From: Bactericera cockerelli | Taxonomy: Eukaryota > Arthropoda > Insecta > Hemiptera > Triozidae | NCBI GenBank assembly: GCA_024516035.1 | Contig: CM044961.1 | Coordinates: 16,233,756-16,297,755 of the forward strand | Reading direction: 5' to 3' | Length of the DNA stretch: 64,000 bases | Shown: in pieces, positions 10,387 through 23,539 of the stretch | Layout of the letters: every line of letters begins with the position of its first letter | How positions within the stretch are numbered: the first letter of the stretch is position 1 | Notes under the pieces: generated by a model | What the model saw: only the letters and a program-made list of their open reading frames with translations | The model's database searches: none | What the model was told of the DNA's origin: nothing | Program-made: the position numbers and the translations under genes

Positions 10387-13300
10387 TTATAATGCTGTTG
10401 TTTGTTTAGCAGATTTTGTTGCTGAATTTTTCGGGCTTTTCTTTGACTGGGATCTGTTTTGGTGTTTCTGGTTTGGGTGTTGTGGGTTTTTTGCCTGTTG
10501 GTTTGCTCTGTTTGGACTTTTTTGCCGGACTCTGATGTCACTGTCAGAGTCAGCACTGTCGTATTCCTCATCATGAGGGTCCATGCTGATGTCAGAGGAG
10601 AAGAAACTGCTTTCTCCAGCAGTTTCGAAGTCGTCATCACTTTCATTGTCATCTCCTTCCTCACTATCATCATCCTTTTCTTCTTCTGGATCTGGTTTCT
10701 TCTTGTTCTAAAGAAAAAAAAAAATATATATATATATTTATATATAATATTAATATATTATAGTTCTTATTTGAAAAAAAAGTTTAACACGACGCTGAAA
10801 AACTAAAATAGAAAAAAAGAAAAGGAGAATTCTCTAATATAGACTTTGGTGTTTCACAAAAATAAATCCCCAGGGAAGGAGCTACACTGACCAAAAATCA
10901 TTAAGCCATTGAGATCTCACCTTCATCAAGGAAAAACTTTAATTTAGCTATACTTTTACATAATATAATTATATTATTTTAAAAGTAAATTTCTTGTACA
11001 AATAAATAAAAGTAAAAAAGAAAAGAAAAATGTTTCTCTACTTAATGAACCAGTATGACAATGGAGAAAGATGCATAAACAGCTACTACCAATATTGACA
11101 TGATTTAAAGATCAAAAGGATCTTATGCAATTGAATACCAAGTCCAGGGGATGATTTCCCTAAGATTGAACAATAGTTAATAATACTTGCAGTTTAAATA
11201 TTATTTATTTAACATTTAGCCCACCTTAGCATGACCAAGAGGTTTAGATACTTGCTGTGATGTTCTTCTGAATCTGCTTGGCAAGTTTACTATTCAGTGG
11301 ATTCTCGAGTCTCCACTGGTTTCTTTGTTGCTCACTTTGATTTGAGACTTTTTACTCTTTTTCAGTTCAGCAGCTATCTGCTTCAGCTTTTTCTTGGTGG
11401 CACTTTTCTCCTCGTTGGGTTCTGTAGAGGGGAGTGGGAGTGGAGCTTCACCAGAAACCTACATTTCACAAAAGGGAAGCAATAAAATGTATTACAAAAT
11501 AGCAACCAAATAATTTGGTTGGTTGTGTTTGTATGTTGTAACGATGCAGAGAAACAGGTCATTTTTTTAAAAAAGCTTTTGTTCTCCGTGTTAACTGAGT
11601 AATGGCGCTTTTACAACAAGAGTAGGTAAAACGTAACATGATTCCCAAAGAAAGTAAATAAACTTCAAACTTGTTTTATCAGTTTATTTATTCTCTTTTT
11701 GGATATACATTAGGGCCCCATATGCAACTTTAATATAACATAGTTGTAAGACTTTTACCATATGAGTAAGCAAAAGAGTTTTCATAAAGAACATGCTTAT
11801 TGTACAAATAGTTTCTACTGGTTAACTCTAATAATTGAATTTTAGAGTTTATCCAAATGAAGTAGTATGTTAATAATTTTGTATGGTCAGGTTGGATAAA
11901 TTTATATGCACTGCTCTGCTAAGGGAGGCATACCTGTAACTATTAAACAATAACAATCAAAGTTAATAAACTATTGAAAAAAAAAATCATTCCTACATTA
12001 TGGAATTTTTATTAAAATTTCCAGTTTATTTTTTTTTGAGCCACCTGGACTAAACACACCTGAATGCTATACTCAGTCCCAAGAGCTGCCATCTTCTTCT
12101 GCATGTCTTCATCTTCTGCTCACTTTCCGTTTGTAAGCCTCTACTTCTGCATCACTGCTCAATGGCTGCTCTCTCCTTTTCTGTTCAGCCTCTATGCGTA
12201 AAGACTTCTTCCTCTTGTCACCAAATGGGAATACAAACATGTATGGCTTTTGCTGCTCTGGGGGAATGAACTTGGCTGAAAATCAAAATGAGATTTTTTC
12301 AATTTTCTCTTAGTATAAAAATATAGTACTGTTCTTCTTTTTTACTAAGTTTGGATATAAAATGAGCATACCAAGTAGTTCCATAGTACAAAATTTATGT
12401 AATGTATTGAAAATGCTTATTGCTGTTGGTGCTTTATTTTATTATTTCCAAATAGACATCAATTTTAAATTGCTTCAGCATTTTTGTAGTTCTAAAAAGT
12501 GAAAATTTAACTTATGACATAACTACGTAAACATAAGATCTGCTATCAAAACTAAGAACAATATGTTTTGTAATTTCTGAAGAAATAATGGTGAAAAAAA
12601 TACATGTTAACTACCTTTTAGAATTCTTTGATAGAAGAGATAATTGTTCATAGTCTCAGCCACAATTTTTGCAATAACGTCCAGTTGAAACTCTATGAAT
12701 GCATATCCTCTGATTTTGCCACTCTGTTAAACATAAAGTTGAGAAGATAAGTAAGTAGTTAATTTGTATATCTATTACTTTTTATTCAATATGGTCTACA
12801 ATGTTTCATAATAAAAATACACTATACAGATCAAAAGATATACTGCAAATTTACATGTTTGAAACATGATCAAGGGAGGAAGCATCACCTGTTGTAAATT
12901 ACAAAAATAAGTAAATAATTTGAATTATACAATCTACTCTATTTTTTAAGCTATTACAATGTTGTATTTAAAGTTTTATTATAGAATCATAAAAACAAGG
13001 AAAAATGGTAAAAAATTGCTTTCAATAAATCATTTCTTTGATGTACTGTAAATTTTGAGGGTTAGTTGGTAGAAAATGTTTTTAGCACTAACCTCACTAA
13101 GTGGTTACCTTCCACTAAAGGGTCTATTATCATAACTACGTACTATTGTTAATTTTGAATGAGGTAGTTAGTATTATGAGACAAAAATCTTGTTGGTATT
13201 TTTCTTATAATCATTTAATGGCAATCATAACTTCTAGAACACAATCTGAACAATATGACCTTACCGGTGCACGGGGCATGTAAATACCAGTCACTTTTCC

Positions 13301-16198
13301 AAACTGACTGAAGTATGATGCCATTTGTTCTTCAAAGAATCCATGAGGTATAGATGAGAGGTAAACCACACCTCTTGGCCAGTTATAGTAATTTTTCTCC
13401 TCCTCTCCTTGAACACTTTCCACATGTGCTTCTTTCCAGTGGCTGATAGTTTCCATTTCTGAGAGCTGGTAAATTTCATCAACTTCCTTCTCTGATTTAT
13501 TGACTCTAATTTTTCTTCCTGCAAATGTTTGGAATAGAGTAAAATTTCAACTTAAAATACTTAGATCTAGATAGACTTACATACTATTAAAAACTATTGT
13601 GAGAAAAATTTAAACCCCTCTTTTCAATCTTTACTACAAGCTGGATGATCTAGAAATCTAGACTATTTGTCTACTCCCTGCTTGTAGTAGTCCCCATTTA
13701 ATTTCCTCTCAGTCTGCCAAAAGCTAGAATACATGTGTATACTCCTATCATGTCTGTATTTGTTTTTAAATTCTGTTCCTCGAAAATTTTCACAATTATT
13801 CAGTTTTGTGATAACAACTAGGCAAGATAGTATTGATGGTGCTTGTACTAAAATTATTGGGATGGAGAAGACATAATATTACCCTATAGTGCAGTGGCGG
13901 CTCGTCGGGTGAAGACACTGAAGACATTTTCACCTAATTTTGAACAGTGAAAACACTACTCATAATCCCTTGAACATGGCACAATTGATCCAACTCAAAG
14001 AAAAAAAAAAGAGTAAGCTTTGTGTAAAATAGATCAATGCTGCTTAACATTTCATGTTACTTTCCAAGGAGAACACCAAATGTGAAGACAATTCGAAATT
14101 GTCTTCAGTTGTCCTTGAATCAACCAATCAGAGTTGAGTATTTCCAAGTAGGTATCATGAAATATTAGGCAAGAACTATATCTATGTAATATGCTACTGA
14201 GGACAGTCTTCAGTTGTATTCAGTTTACATTATCTACACGACCTCATACGAAATGTCACGAAGCCACATACCATGTGCGATGTCATGTGTTTTTGATATT
14301 AACATTGTTGCCAGTAGCATTATGCCAGACCTAGGAAACCAGTCAATGATTTAGCCTCCCATATCTAGCACAATCTTGTAATATTAAAAAAAAATAATAA
14401 TAATAACGTAGGCGCTAGGAAAGCAGGATTTTGTGTCAGGAATTTTGGATATTATTTCTCATTTTTTGGGTTCTAGTTTTGTACATAGTTCCTAAACGAT
14501 AGCCGATACCAATAAATTTTAACTATATTTTATGTATCTTGTCAACTATATGTAGTATTAAAAAGGACATCTTGATTGAAGTCAAATCTCGGAAATAATT
14601 ATTTAATGTAGGTACCGAAATTGAGCCAAATAAGATAATCTGGTATCTAGTTGTTCCAAGAAGTTTTTAAATAGGGACAATGGTGGTCCTGTTTAAGATC
14701 CTGACTATGGAACCACTTTTAAAAAAAAAAAATCATGAAATTAGACGTGTTGAAATGAAATTCTCAAGAGAAAATTCTGTTCAGGCGGTGTAGTATTATT
14801 TTTTTAAATAAATAAATACGTCTTACATGATTTGAGGGATTTCTTTAAATTTAAAATATAGCTCTTGAAGTTTGTAGAAATTTAGCAATGAAATTAACTT
14901 GGCAACATTGTATCTCTTATCTTTAGAATGTAAACAAAACTTGTCGCGCACTTTTTAAATTTTATTAGACCATTTTCAAATCTTTTCAACGGTAATCAAG
15001 TGACTTTTAATTGGTGTAACTAGTTAATAAAGTTATTTCCCAGTATTTGATACAGGATAGAAACATTATTCCTACCTGATCTGACCTGTGCTTTTCATAA
15101 TAAGTTGAATATGAAGTAGCTATGTACTTCTTTCAGTGTCAGAAATAACATTATAATTATGCAGGTTGCAGGTAGCTAAGCACACAGCTTCCAGTGAAGT
15201 ACTTAAAATTATAAGGCAATATCTGTGTTTTTCTTAAATACCTAGTCATTTAAACATCAATGGTAACACAAATTTAAGCTGATTTTATATTTGTAGTAAG
15301 TATGTTTTCTTAGATTTATTTTGTAATCTGGTGGTGGATTTTCTTCCAGTTTTGGATTGTAATTTTTAGTCTTCAACTAACTTTCTTTCCTTCCTAGTTC
15401 TACCTACTGAGATATAATCCTAATATTTTTATTTTAATTCCTTTTTACCAACTTTTAGTTAATATTTTTTATTAAGATGAATAAATATTTTTTATTAAGA
15501 TGAATAATTAATAACAATATTTCAAAGAAACAATGAGATCCCCACAAAATCATGGGGTTCAAACATTAAAAGTAACCCCATTCAGATTAAGAAGTAATGA
15601 GGATAAGAAAGATATTATGATTACTGGATCTCCAATTTCTCCAATTACTATAACCACCACTAAAAAAGTAAAGCAAATGCCTGCCCCACAGCCATACATT
15701 TCAATCCTGAATGGCTTATGAAAAATGAATGGCTGTGTACCATCTCAAGTGTTGACAAATTGTTCTGCTGGCCTTGTTTATTTATTAAGTACCAAGTGTT
15801 CTCCAAAAAAAGTACCTATAAAAACTTATATGATGCAAAACTGGTATGAGAGAAAATCATGCTCTGCAGGGAAACAGCCATAACTTACAATGGGCTGTGT
15901 TTATGAGACCATAAGAACTAAGATCTGATAAATTAATAATTTTATTTTTTCAATACTTCTGGGTATAATTTGTCTTCACCTAGTCTTGAAGTCAGGAGCC
16001 GCCACTGCTATAGTGTACCTGTAACACTATACCTATAGGTACATGAGTCTCAGTGAGTCTAGTAGTGCATTATTTGACTGTTTGTAGGGAGTCCCATTAC
16101 GCTAATCGTGTAAGACTGACCTTTTCTTTTTTCTTGCGCTCCTTCTTCTCGGTTTTCTTCTGTTTCTGAAGCTTTTCGACATAGTCTTCCAACTCCAT
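10387..16198 (-). CDS. NIFK: NIFK, nucleolar RNA-binding protein (MKI67 FHA-interacting)
   Basis: Six exons: 16121-16198, 13265-13518, 12615-12723, 12060-12275, 11336-11458 and 10387-10707. Exons 2 and 3 form one RRM: RNP2-like GVVYLSSIP, then GFFEEQMASYFSQFGKVTGI, then RNP1-like KIRGYAFIEF. The family hallmark AKIVAETMNNYLF follows. This matches NIFK, which in known animals binds pre-rRNA, supports large-subunit rRNA processing in the nucleolus, and binds the Ki-67 FHA domain through its phosphorylated tail. Exons 5 and 6 encode a Lys-rich then Asp/Glu/Ser-rich disordered tail. Two single-base problems exist: exons 1 and 2 join out of phase unless an A is missing in the A-run near 13513, and exon 4 shifts frame near 12118. 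I read these as assembly indels; pseudogenisation is less likely because the RRM is intact. Confidence 0.88.
13892..16007 (+). mobile_element. hAT element remnant in NIFK intron 1
   Basis: The ends are CAGTGGCGGCTC and its inverse, flanked by a perfect 8-bp duplication CTATAGTG (13884-13891 and 16008-16015), which is diagnostic of hAT. At 15690-15800 a plus-strand segment reads EWLMKNEWLC, then DKLFCWPCLF, the TTF-type zinc-finger block found at the N-terminus of ZMYM-like hAT transposases. A shorter upstream frame (15533-15721) is probably the preceding N-terminal part, one frameshift away. The dimerisation domain is missing, so the element is internally deleted. Confidence 0.88.
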
Positions 16199-18089
16199 CT
16201 TTGTCACTAGAATGAATAATTTGCAAAAAGTCCAAGAGATGACAAGTATCACAGCACCTACAATTACTTTAAAAAGCTAAATAACTAAAAACTGATCAAT
16301 ACCTATATTAGGTAAGTAATTTGAATTATTAATTCTAATTTCCAGTTTACAACTCTACACTACACAACTGTCAACAGCAGCAACGCAGCATTGCACGTTT
16401 TCAAAAATAATAATCTTTTTGAAATTTCGTGCTCTAGTTTTTTCAACAGATTTTCCTAATAACAACAAAGAAAATCTGTGATATTTCGAAAAGTTTAATA
16501 TACGGTTTGCAAACGAAAAATGAATTTCGGCAGCACTGTTCAGTGATAATATTTTGAGCGCCTTTATTCAAAAAAATTATATTTCGATCCTCCTCGAATA
16601 TTATTGGGCTGTATTTCAGAATTTAATCTGAAAATCAATTTCTTGTGCGTTCATAAACTTTTTTTTCAAGTTTCTGGGTTATCTACTGTCACATAAACAT
16701 AAACTATTGAACATTGAGAGCTCATACCTACCATACTATAAAATGGCTTAGATTTCGTTTAAACTCAGTTCAATAATTATGTAATTACTCTTGGCCTACA
16801 CAAGGTTGTAGATTATAAAAATCTTATCATAATATACATACTTATGATAATTTATGATTCTACTTTGTGAAAACCTACCTCCAATGATTCTACGGGAAGA
16901 ATTCAACTACCCTACTCATTAAAAGGACCACTGATTTGGAAATGGCACTACCCATAAGGTTTGAATACATATAATTATATCTGGCCTTGAATTTTCAAAA
17001 TCACATCCATCTCCTAATTTGCTATTATTTCCTTGCATCATCATCCTTGTGCCTATTCTACTATACTAACTTGTAAGTAACAACAAGCTGAAGTTTTTCT
17101 AGAAACTTGGTTTTGAATTTATTTCAGAGACATAATATAATTTGAGATGCAGGTCAGGGTCTGGGAAGAATCACAAACTTTGAAAACGGGTTCATTGAAC
17201 AATACTTCTCATGGAAATACCAAGGAAGTTGAAAGTATCTACAAAGGTTCATCATGGTGTCTAGATATATACAATTAATAAAGCATCAACTTAGGCTTAA
17301 TTATACAACAAGATTAGACTCAAGTTAAGCTAGACCCTTCCTTAGATCAGAGATTGAACCAATCACAGTGTATATTATTTATTTTAACAAAGATGAGTGT
17401 TTCTTAGCCTTTTATTTTTTGTAGCTATGAAACAAAAGCTACTGTAGACACTTGTGGTCTGTGTTGTAGCTTGCCCATCCCCTAGTATGTCTCCCCTCTG
17501 ATGAGCGAGAAGTGACACAATACTTCCTATTTGGCTGTTGGGTAAACACAAGTGGACTTTAAAGTTACAAGGTATCCTTTCAAAAAACTGTTACCAAATT
17601 TAGAATACATTTTTTTTGGCTTGGGGGATCAAATCTGGGACCTTCTGCATAGCAAGTGAGTGTTTAACCACTGAGCCAATTGCATGCTGTTGCCTAACTT
17701 GAGGGACAGTCTGGCTTATTAAATACTGTATAAATCTAATCGTTTTGTATGATGTGGCCCTTAAAATTACAAACAGGATGTCAGCAAAAACCTCTGTGGT
17801 AATGTAGTGATAGGATAGAGCCAGTTTCATTTAATATAATCTTTATCAAATTTGTGAAATACATTTAAGTGTGAAACTTAAGTCACCTTTTAGGCTCATA
17901 GGTACTTATTCTTGCCAAGCTTTTGGTTGTAGTTATTAGAACACTGATACAACACATGGTCTAAATAAACATGACACTAAAATCACTTAATTTTAGGTAG
18001 TCCATAGAACTACAAGCCCTCTGTATCATTTATGGTTCTTACATTTCTGTGTGATTTACTTTTAATCCCTCAGATATTGGACTTTATTC
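16199..18089. other. Head-to-head intergenic region, NIFK / SLC25A39-40
   Basis: It separates two divergent genes and must contain both promoters. An acceptor-like TTTAATCCCTCAG ends at 18073, just before the SLC25 start codon, so a non-coding first exon probably lies upstream. A dispersed repeat sits at 17390-17590 (related to 48398-48530 and 56560-56650). A reverse tRNA-like SINE head is at 17612-17690. Confidence 0.5.
17612..17690 (-). repeat. tRNA-like SINE head, family E
   Basis: The reverse strand reads GGCTCAGTGGTTAAACACTC, then AGGTCCCAGATTTGATCCCC; it is the same family as 19760-19830. It is degenerate and not a functional tRNA. Confidence 0.6.
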
Positions 18090-21000
18090 ATGACGGAACC
18101 TCCCAAGATATCAATAGATAACCCAGAGACAAGAATAAGACCTGTGCAACAGATAGCAGCATCATGCACTGGAGCTTTAATGACCTCATTCATAGTAACT
18201 CCATTAGACGTAGTCAAGATCCGTTTACAGGCACAACATCAGCAGATTCCTGTGGCAAACAAGTGTTACATTTATTGTAATGGATTGATGGACCACCTGT
18301 GTAACACATGTCCTGCAGAATGGTACAAGAAAAAGCAGTTTAATGGAACTTTGGTGAGTACTTCCAGAACTAGAAAGAACTTGATGTTAGTACACTGAGA
18401 TAAAACATTATGTCACAATGTTGGTTAGCTCCTATAAACAAGAAATGGAGATAAATTTAAAAAGTATTGATTTAGAAGAACATCTCAACATTATTATTGC
18501 ATACAGCTGTTAAGCCAGGGTCAAATAAATGCCAGACCTATTTAAAATAATTGTCTTATAATAAAAATATTTATATTTGATGAAACAGGCTTCTGTTTTG
18601 CTAAATGTCTCATTAACATTCAAGCCATGAAAAATGGTGGTTTTAACCATCATTTGCTAGAAATTCTAAAACAAGGTACTCAGAGTAACCTCATCCAGCA
18701 GGGTTAGTCCTAACCTTGTAGGACATTGCTTAACTTCAGTAATAGAATAAAAACTGGTGAATTCAACATGCCATCAATTAGGTAGGAAACCATGTTTCAT
18801 ACCTCATTGATCCATCAAACCATTTGAATCAACAGAAGGTTGTTTTGTTTCAATTTAATTTCATTTACAGGATGCCTTCATGAAAATAGCACAGCGAGAA
18901 GGAATCACATCACTATGGAGTGGTCTTGCCCCAACACTTCTCCTGGCATTACCTGCTACCATTGCTTACTTTGTTACTTATGAACAGCTAGAGTGAAACT
19001 CAAAGACCTGTTTAGTCCCAGTCTCCATGAGCAACCAATTTGGATTCCACTCATATCGGGTAGTGTAGCCCGGATAGGGGCAGTGACTCTAGTGAGCCCT
19101 CTAGAGCTGATTCGCACAAAGATGCAGTCTGAGAAGATGTCATACTTTGGTAAGTTGAAGTTTTGAATAGAAATGATATTTTTTTTCTTTTTCATTGTAT
19201 TTTGGTCTTCTTATTACAACCTATTCTGTTGATGTTGGTTTCTAGTCAGTTTTGTCAGCCAGCCAGACGACAAAAGTTTAACTGAAGAACACATCAATTT
19301 ATACCTTGTTCGAAAACTCTCGATAAAAAGAGTTAACAACAAAAACAATTAGAACTTTTAAGAAGTAATATCACTGAACATTAGCTATCTTGTGATTTAC
19401 ACAAATATGATAACCTTGAATATCTGTGTTTCAGAAATGAACCAAGCTCTAAAGAGCCTAGTGCAGTACCATGGAGTGTCAGGACTGTGGAAGGGCCTAA
19501 TGCCCACACTCCTAAGAGATGTGCCTTTCTCAGGTAAGTAACCATTCTCTTGCTATTATCTGAAATACCTATAATTTATACTTAACTATTTTCTATTTCA
19601 TAAATAAAATCTGTATGCTCGAAATTCAAAAACAAAAAATATGCGAGGAAAACAAACTGATGTATACTTGGTACCAACATTATTGTAAAATACCACTTCC
19701 CATCATACATTATACACAGAAATTTTTGTATGTACGTTCAGATATCACTTGTTGAACAGATCGGCTAAGGGGATCGAACTCGAGACCTTCCGCATGGCAA
19801 GCGAGTGCCTTACCACTGAGCTAATCGTTCGCTTAACACATTCAGCGCCACGTGTACAGTATAGTGTACACGAGTGTTTTCTACAGTGGACCGCGTGTAC
19901 ACTATGCTGTACAAGTGTACACCTCACCCTCTCACTTTTAGAAACCGATGCTCTTTATAGTGTACACGCTAGTGTGTATTTCTTATGGGGATTCGATTGT
20001 CGTGGTCCGTGGAAATTTTTGGTTTTTTTGGACCAGAAAAATATATAACTGGTGACTTTTTATGGCTGTTTAAGTCTACCTACCTCTTTTTCACACAAAA
20101 TAATTGGTCCACTGAACCATAATACCAAACAACCTTGGCGCTGAATGTGTTAAATATGTATTGTATACTCTGCATCCACCCCCAGGCATCTACTGGGTGA
20201 GCTACGAGCAACTGAAGGCCTCCTACATCCGCCGCCACCACTACACGCGGCAGCCCTCTCTCCTCCACAACTTCCTCTTCGGTTCCCTGGCGGGCGGACT
20301 GGCGGCTCTGGTCACCACGCCCTTCGACATCGTGAAGACCCTGCGGCAGATCAACGTGGCGGAAACGGAGATACTGAAGAGTCCGCCGGGACAGGCCCGG
20401 AGCACGCGGGCTGTACTGCGGGATCTGCTGTCTACGCGCGGCTACAGGGCTCTGTTCACAGGTCAGTGTGAAAGTCTAGTCCGGCTTGTTATCCCGAAGG
20501 GTTGGGTGGAACAGATTGTCCGGGGTTAAGTGGCAGCGACGGGGTTAAGTGGCAGAGAATGCCTAAGGCATTAACTTCGCCCCGGATTAATAATAATAAT
20601 GCTTTTTCTTTGTGTTATTATGTCACAATTTTAGTGGGTAGCGCAGAATCATAGGACTTTACCACTTTAATTTACAATATCTTGTATTATTTATTTGCCT
20701 ATGATTCTGCCACTGGTCGCTGCTTCACATCAAAGCAGCTACTCATTTTTCCTCACGAGGTATGAGTGGACCCCGAACACCCAAGTACAGAGCAGAAAAA
20801 ATCCTGCCCCGCCGGGGATCGAACCCAGGTCACCGTGCGTGCAATGCCTAGCGCGCTAACTCGCTCTACCACAGTGACTAATTGTCGAAGGCAATAACAC
20901 CGCCCTTTAGTTAGGACATCTGTATATATTTTATTTTATCCTTTTATTTTCTGTTTTTCTTCTATATTGTTTCGAATGTTGTTTATTAATTTGTAATTAT

Positions 21001-21551
21001 CTGTTTGTATATATGTCTTTATTAAAAAAAAAAAAAAAAAGTATTTATAATAAATCATTGTGTCAATTAGGTGCGACCGATTCGAAAAATTGATGGTATA
21101 ATTGAACCTGAATGTAAGAGAACTCCAGGAACTGGATTTTTTTTATCTTCACTCATCTTTTTTTTTTACATACCTTTACTAGCTACCAAATATTTTTCTA
21201 TCATCTAACTCGGCCATGCCTCGGTGAACGCACCTACCTCGCCGAAGCCCTAACCGCAACGTGTAATATTATTTACTAACGTGGTTAGTAAATAATATTT
21301 CTATAACTAATGCGCCCACATTCCCCTCAGGTCTGGCGCCCCGACTTATCAAGGTGGCGCCCTCCTGTGCCATCATGATCACCTCCTTCGAGCTGGGCAA
21401 ACAATACTTTGTGAGCAAGAACGCACAGAAACGGGACACTAGACTTGAAGAGGCCATTTTACTGAACCAGAGGAATGAAGGGCTTGAGGTAATAGAGAGG
21501 GACGCGAGGAGTGGAATGCCACAAAGTCATGAACAGGTTGATCCGTTGTAA
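18090..21551 (+). CDS. SLC25A39/40: Mitochondrial carrier, SLC25A39/40 type
   Basis: Five exons: 18090-18353, 18871-19149, 19435-19533, 20186-20461 and 21331-21551, about 379 residues, close to family length. All three carrier signatures are present: PLDVVKIRL (exon 1), PLELIRTKM (exon 2) and [10 protein letters not shown] (exon 4), each at the end of the first helix of a repeat. The matrix-loop words [13 protein letters not shown] and W(K/S)G(L) identify the SLC25A39/40 branch, reported to import glutathione across the mitochondrial inner membrane. Exon 2 is interrupted by a one-base frameshift at GAACAGCTAGAGTGA (about 18990); both sides are well conserved, so a missing base in the assembly is likely. 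Exons 4 and 5 are much more GC-rich than exons 1-3. Confidence 0.93.
18690..18790 (-). repeat. Degenerate 5S-rRNA-derived SINE head
   Basis: The words GACATTGCTTAACTTCAGTA and AACTGGTGAATTCAAC are the antisense of the 5S head seen more clearly at 41237-41325. It lies in SLC25 intron 1. Confidence 0.55.
19760..19830 (-). repeat. tRNA-like SINE head, family E
   Basis: The reverse strand carries TTAGCTCAGTGGTAAGGCAC and the B-box-like GAGTTCGATCCCC. It directly abuts the TTAA element at 19833. No acceptor stem is visible, so I do not call a tRNA gene. Confidence 0.65.
19833..20153. mobile_element. TTAA MITE A in SLC25 intron 3
   Basis: TTAA-flanked with TIRs TTAACACATTCAGCGCCA and GGCGCTGAATGTGTTAA. 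The interior has about four copies of the palindromic octamer GTGTACAC. The TTAA target suggests a piggyBac-mobilised MITE. Confidence 0.8.
20540..21040. repeat. Retroelement tail split by a SINE
   Basis: AGAGAATGCCTAAGGCATTA ... TCGCCCC, then after the SINE GGCAATAACACCGCCCTTTA, ending in a poly(A) run at about 21025-21040. Similar tails lie at 35765-35850 and 58735-58870. Confidence 0.6.
20590..20882 (-). repeat. SINE family A, good full-length copy
   Basis: Reverse orientation: tRNA-like head at about 20805-20880 (GGGATCGAACCCAGG on the plus strand), body with CTCACGAGGTATGAGTGGAC, and tail with AGTGGGTAGCGCAGAATCAT. It sits in SLC25 intron 4. Confidence 0.85.
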
Positions 21552-23539
21552 AAAAAAGGTGTGAAGAGAGAAAGAGGATTCTATGAGTGAATTGAACTAG
21601 AACAACAGATCGATAGGAGATAGAGAGAAAATGATATAAAGGATAATATATAAAAAAGAGAATAAGTCAATAAAAAAGGAAGATAAATAGTAGAAGATCG
21701 ATAAGTAATACATAGAAAATTATAAGTATTTCTTTTTACTCTTAAATCGTGCATCAATAGATTTTTTTTACTAAAAGTTTTACTTTTCTTTTAAATAATA
21801 AGTATTACTGTAATTTGTATGCCTTTTTATTACTATAATTTTAATTTGTCTCGCTGGGGCACGTTAAACAGATTAACAGCCATATCAGGCAAAATACATG
21901 AACACAGTTCATTGATGCCCTTAACAGGGTGAGCTTTAGGAAGGGCAGCCAGCTGTAAAATATGGAAGTAGGAGTGCCAGAACCTGACCTCAAACATGAG
22001 GAAGAGTTTGACCAATGACTACTCCAAGTAGGTTTGACAAAAAAAAAACAAAGTGAAAGAATTAGAAAACTAGAATTTTTATGCCTCGAATTATTAAGAT
22101 TTTAGTAATTATTCTGCTCTCCGGTCTGAGTTTTACCACAAGATTGTGAAAACAATGACCCTTATTAAAGTGGAAATAAGTTGAAAATTCCGAAGTACCG
22201 AGCCGAAAAAATCTTGCTGTGATTTGAACTCAGGTCACCTTGTGTGCAAGTCTAGCCGATCAAAATTAATTGAAATTTGAGTAACTAATCAAAAATGTGC
22301 CACAACCAACCAACCTCAACCATGAGGTTGGACAATGCCGACCCCATGTAAGATTGGGAAAAGGCAAAGTGAAAGAAGAAGAAGATAGATAATAGTTTAC
22401 TCAGCTCAGGGCATCTGTAAGTTGATCGATAAGGCAGCGGACTTGTAACCTGGAGGTCGGTAGTTCAAGTCCCATTTTCAGCAAAAAATTAGTAAAGATA
22501 GTTTGAATAGTTGTGCTAACACGAAAGTGATTCACACAAAATATGATAGCTTTTAACTTTAACTTACTAGTCATTACCAGCTGTTCAGATCTTAGAGAAA
22601 CAATGAGATGTTCTGAGCTATGGAGAAGATTAATTTTCAAACAAAATTTGAGGCGTGCATCTCAAATGGAAAGAATTTGCAACTTTTTTGTTTCCCTAGA
22701 GAGAATATTGAAAGAAAGACTCATCCCTTCTATAATCCCTGCCTCCTCGAAGTGTTCCCAAAATAATTAAGTTCACGGCCAAATTAATAATCGGATTCAC
22801 AAATTTGAGTTACCTACTTAAATAGGTATATGAATTTAAAACATTACGTAGAACCAGGGCTACAGGCAGAATGTATCTACAAATCTCTGTCAAATTAATT
22901 CTAGATCATGTGTTTTATCTTTTGTTTAAATAAATTGTTTCTTGTCGTTATTCTATTCTGTTTTGTAAATATAATATTAACGCCTGTTAAGTCTTGGGAT
23001 TTTTCGAGTGGTGATAGCCCATTTGTTACTTTTTCTCTTTTTGTTTTGATGAATTTTATATAATATAGATATTTGTACGGGCATAGCTTACGAGTTGAAT
23101 AAATAAAAACGCACTTTTAAGTTATTTAGACATTGTTGAGTGTTCTTTTTTTTTCGGGTTTAGGTTTTTTTATGACATTTAAAAAAAATACAAAATAGAT
23201 GCAAGAATGTCTGAACCAGGAAAAGTGATTTATCATTATCAACAATGGCATTTCAGAAAAAGACATGTCTAGAGCTTTCACAATAATCTTTCATTTTTAA
23301 TCATAATATTTAATGAGTCAATAAACTATAAGACGACAGTTTGTAATTATAAAAAAAAAAACTATCATTGGGTCAGCATGAAAAAATATCCTGAATAAAT
23401 AATAAGTCATGTCTATAATCCCTTTCAAAAACCTTCATCAGTTTGTGACAAAGAGTCTTGAAAGTTTGGCCGTGATGGTATAAATGTTTGAGAGATAGAT
23501 AGTTTATGATTATGGAATCAATGTAGGTACTAATATCAT
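21552..23539. other. Convergent intergenic region with retroelement debris
   Basis: Contains two 3'-end fragments of an RTE-like LINE (21850-22045 and 22290-22390: AGGAAGGGCAGCCAGCTGTA, CAACCTCAACCATGAGGTTG) and a family C SINE. The remainder is AT-rich with no exon seen. Confidence 0.55.
22415..22560 (+). repeat. SINE family C (tRNA-derived)
   Basis: Head GATCGATAAGGCAGCGGACT, then TTGTAACCTGGAGGTCGGTA and GTTCAAGTCCC (B box), then a body ending in GTGATTCACACAAAATATGA. Other copies are at 31248, 31738, 33794, 34870 and 61600. Confidence 0.75.

Noticed and set aside
10459..10806. 115-codon plus-strand frame
   Set aside because: Antisense of the acidic NIFK tail exon.
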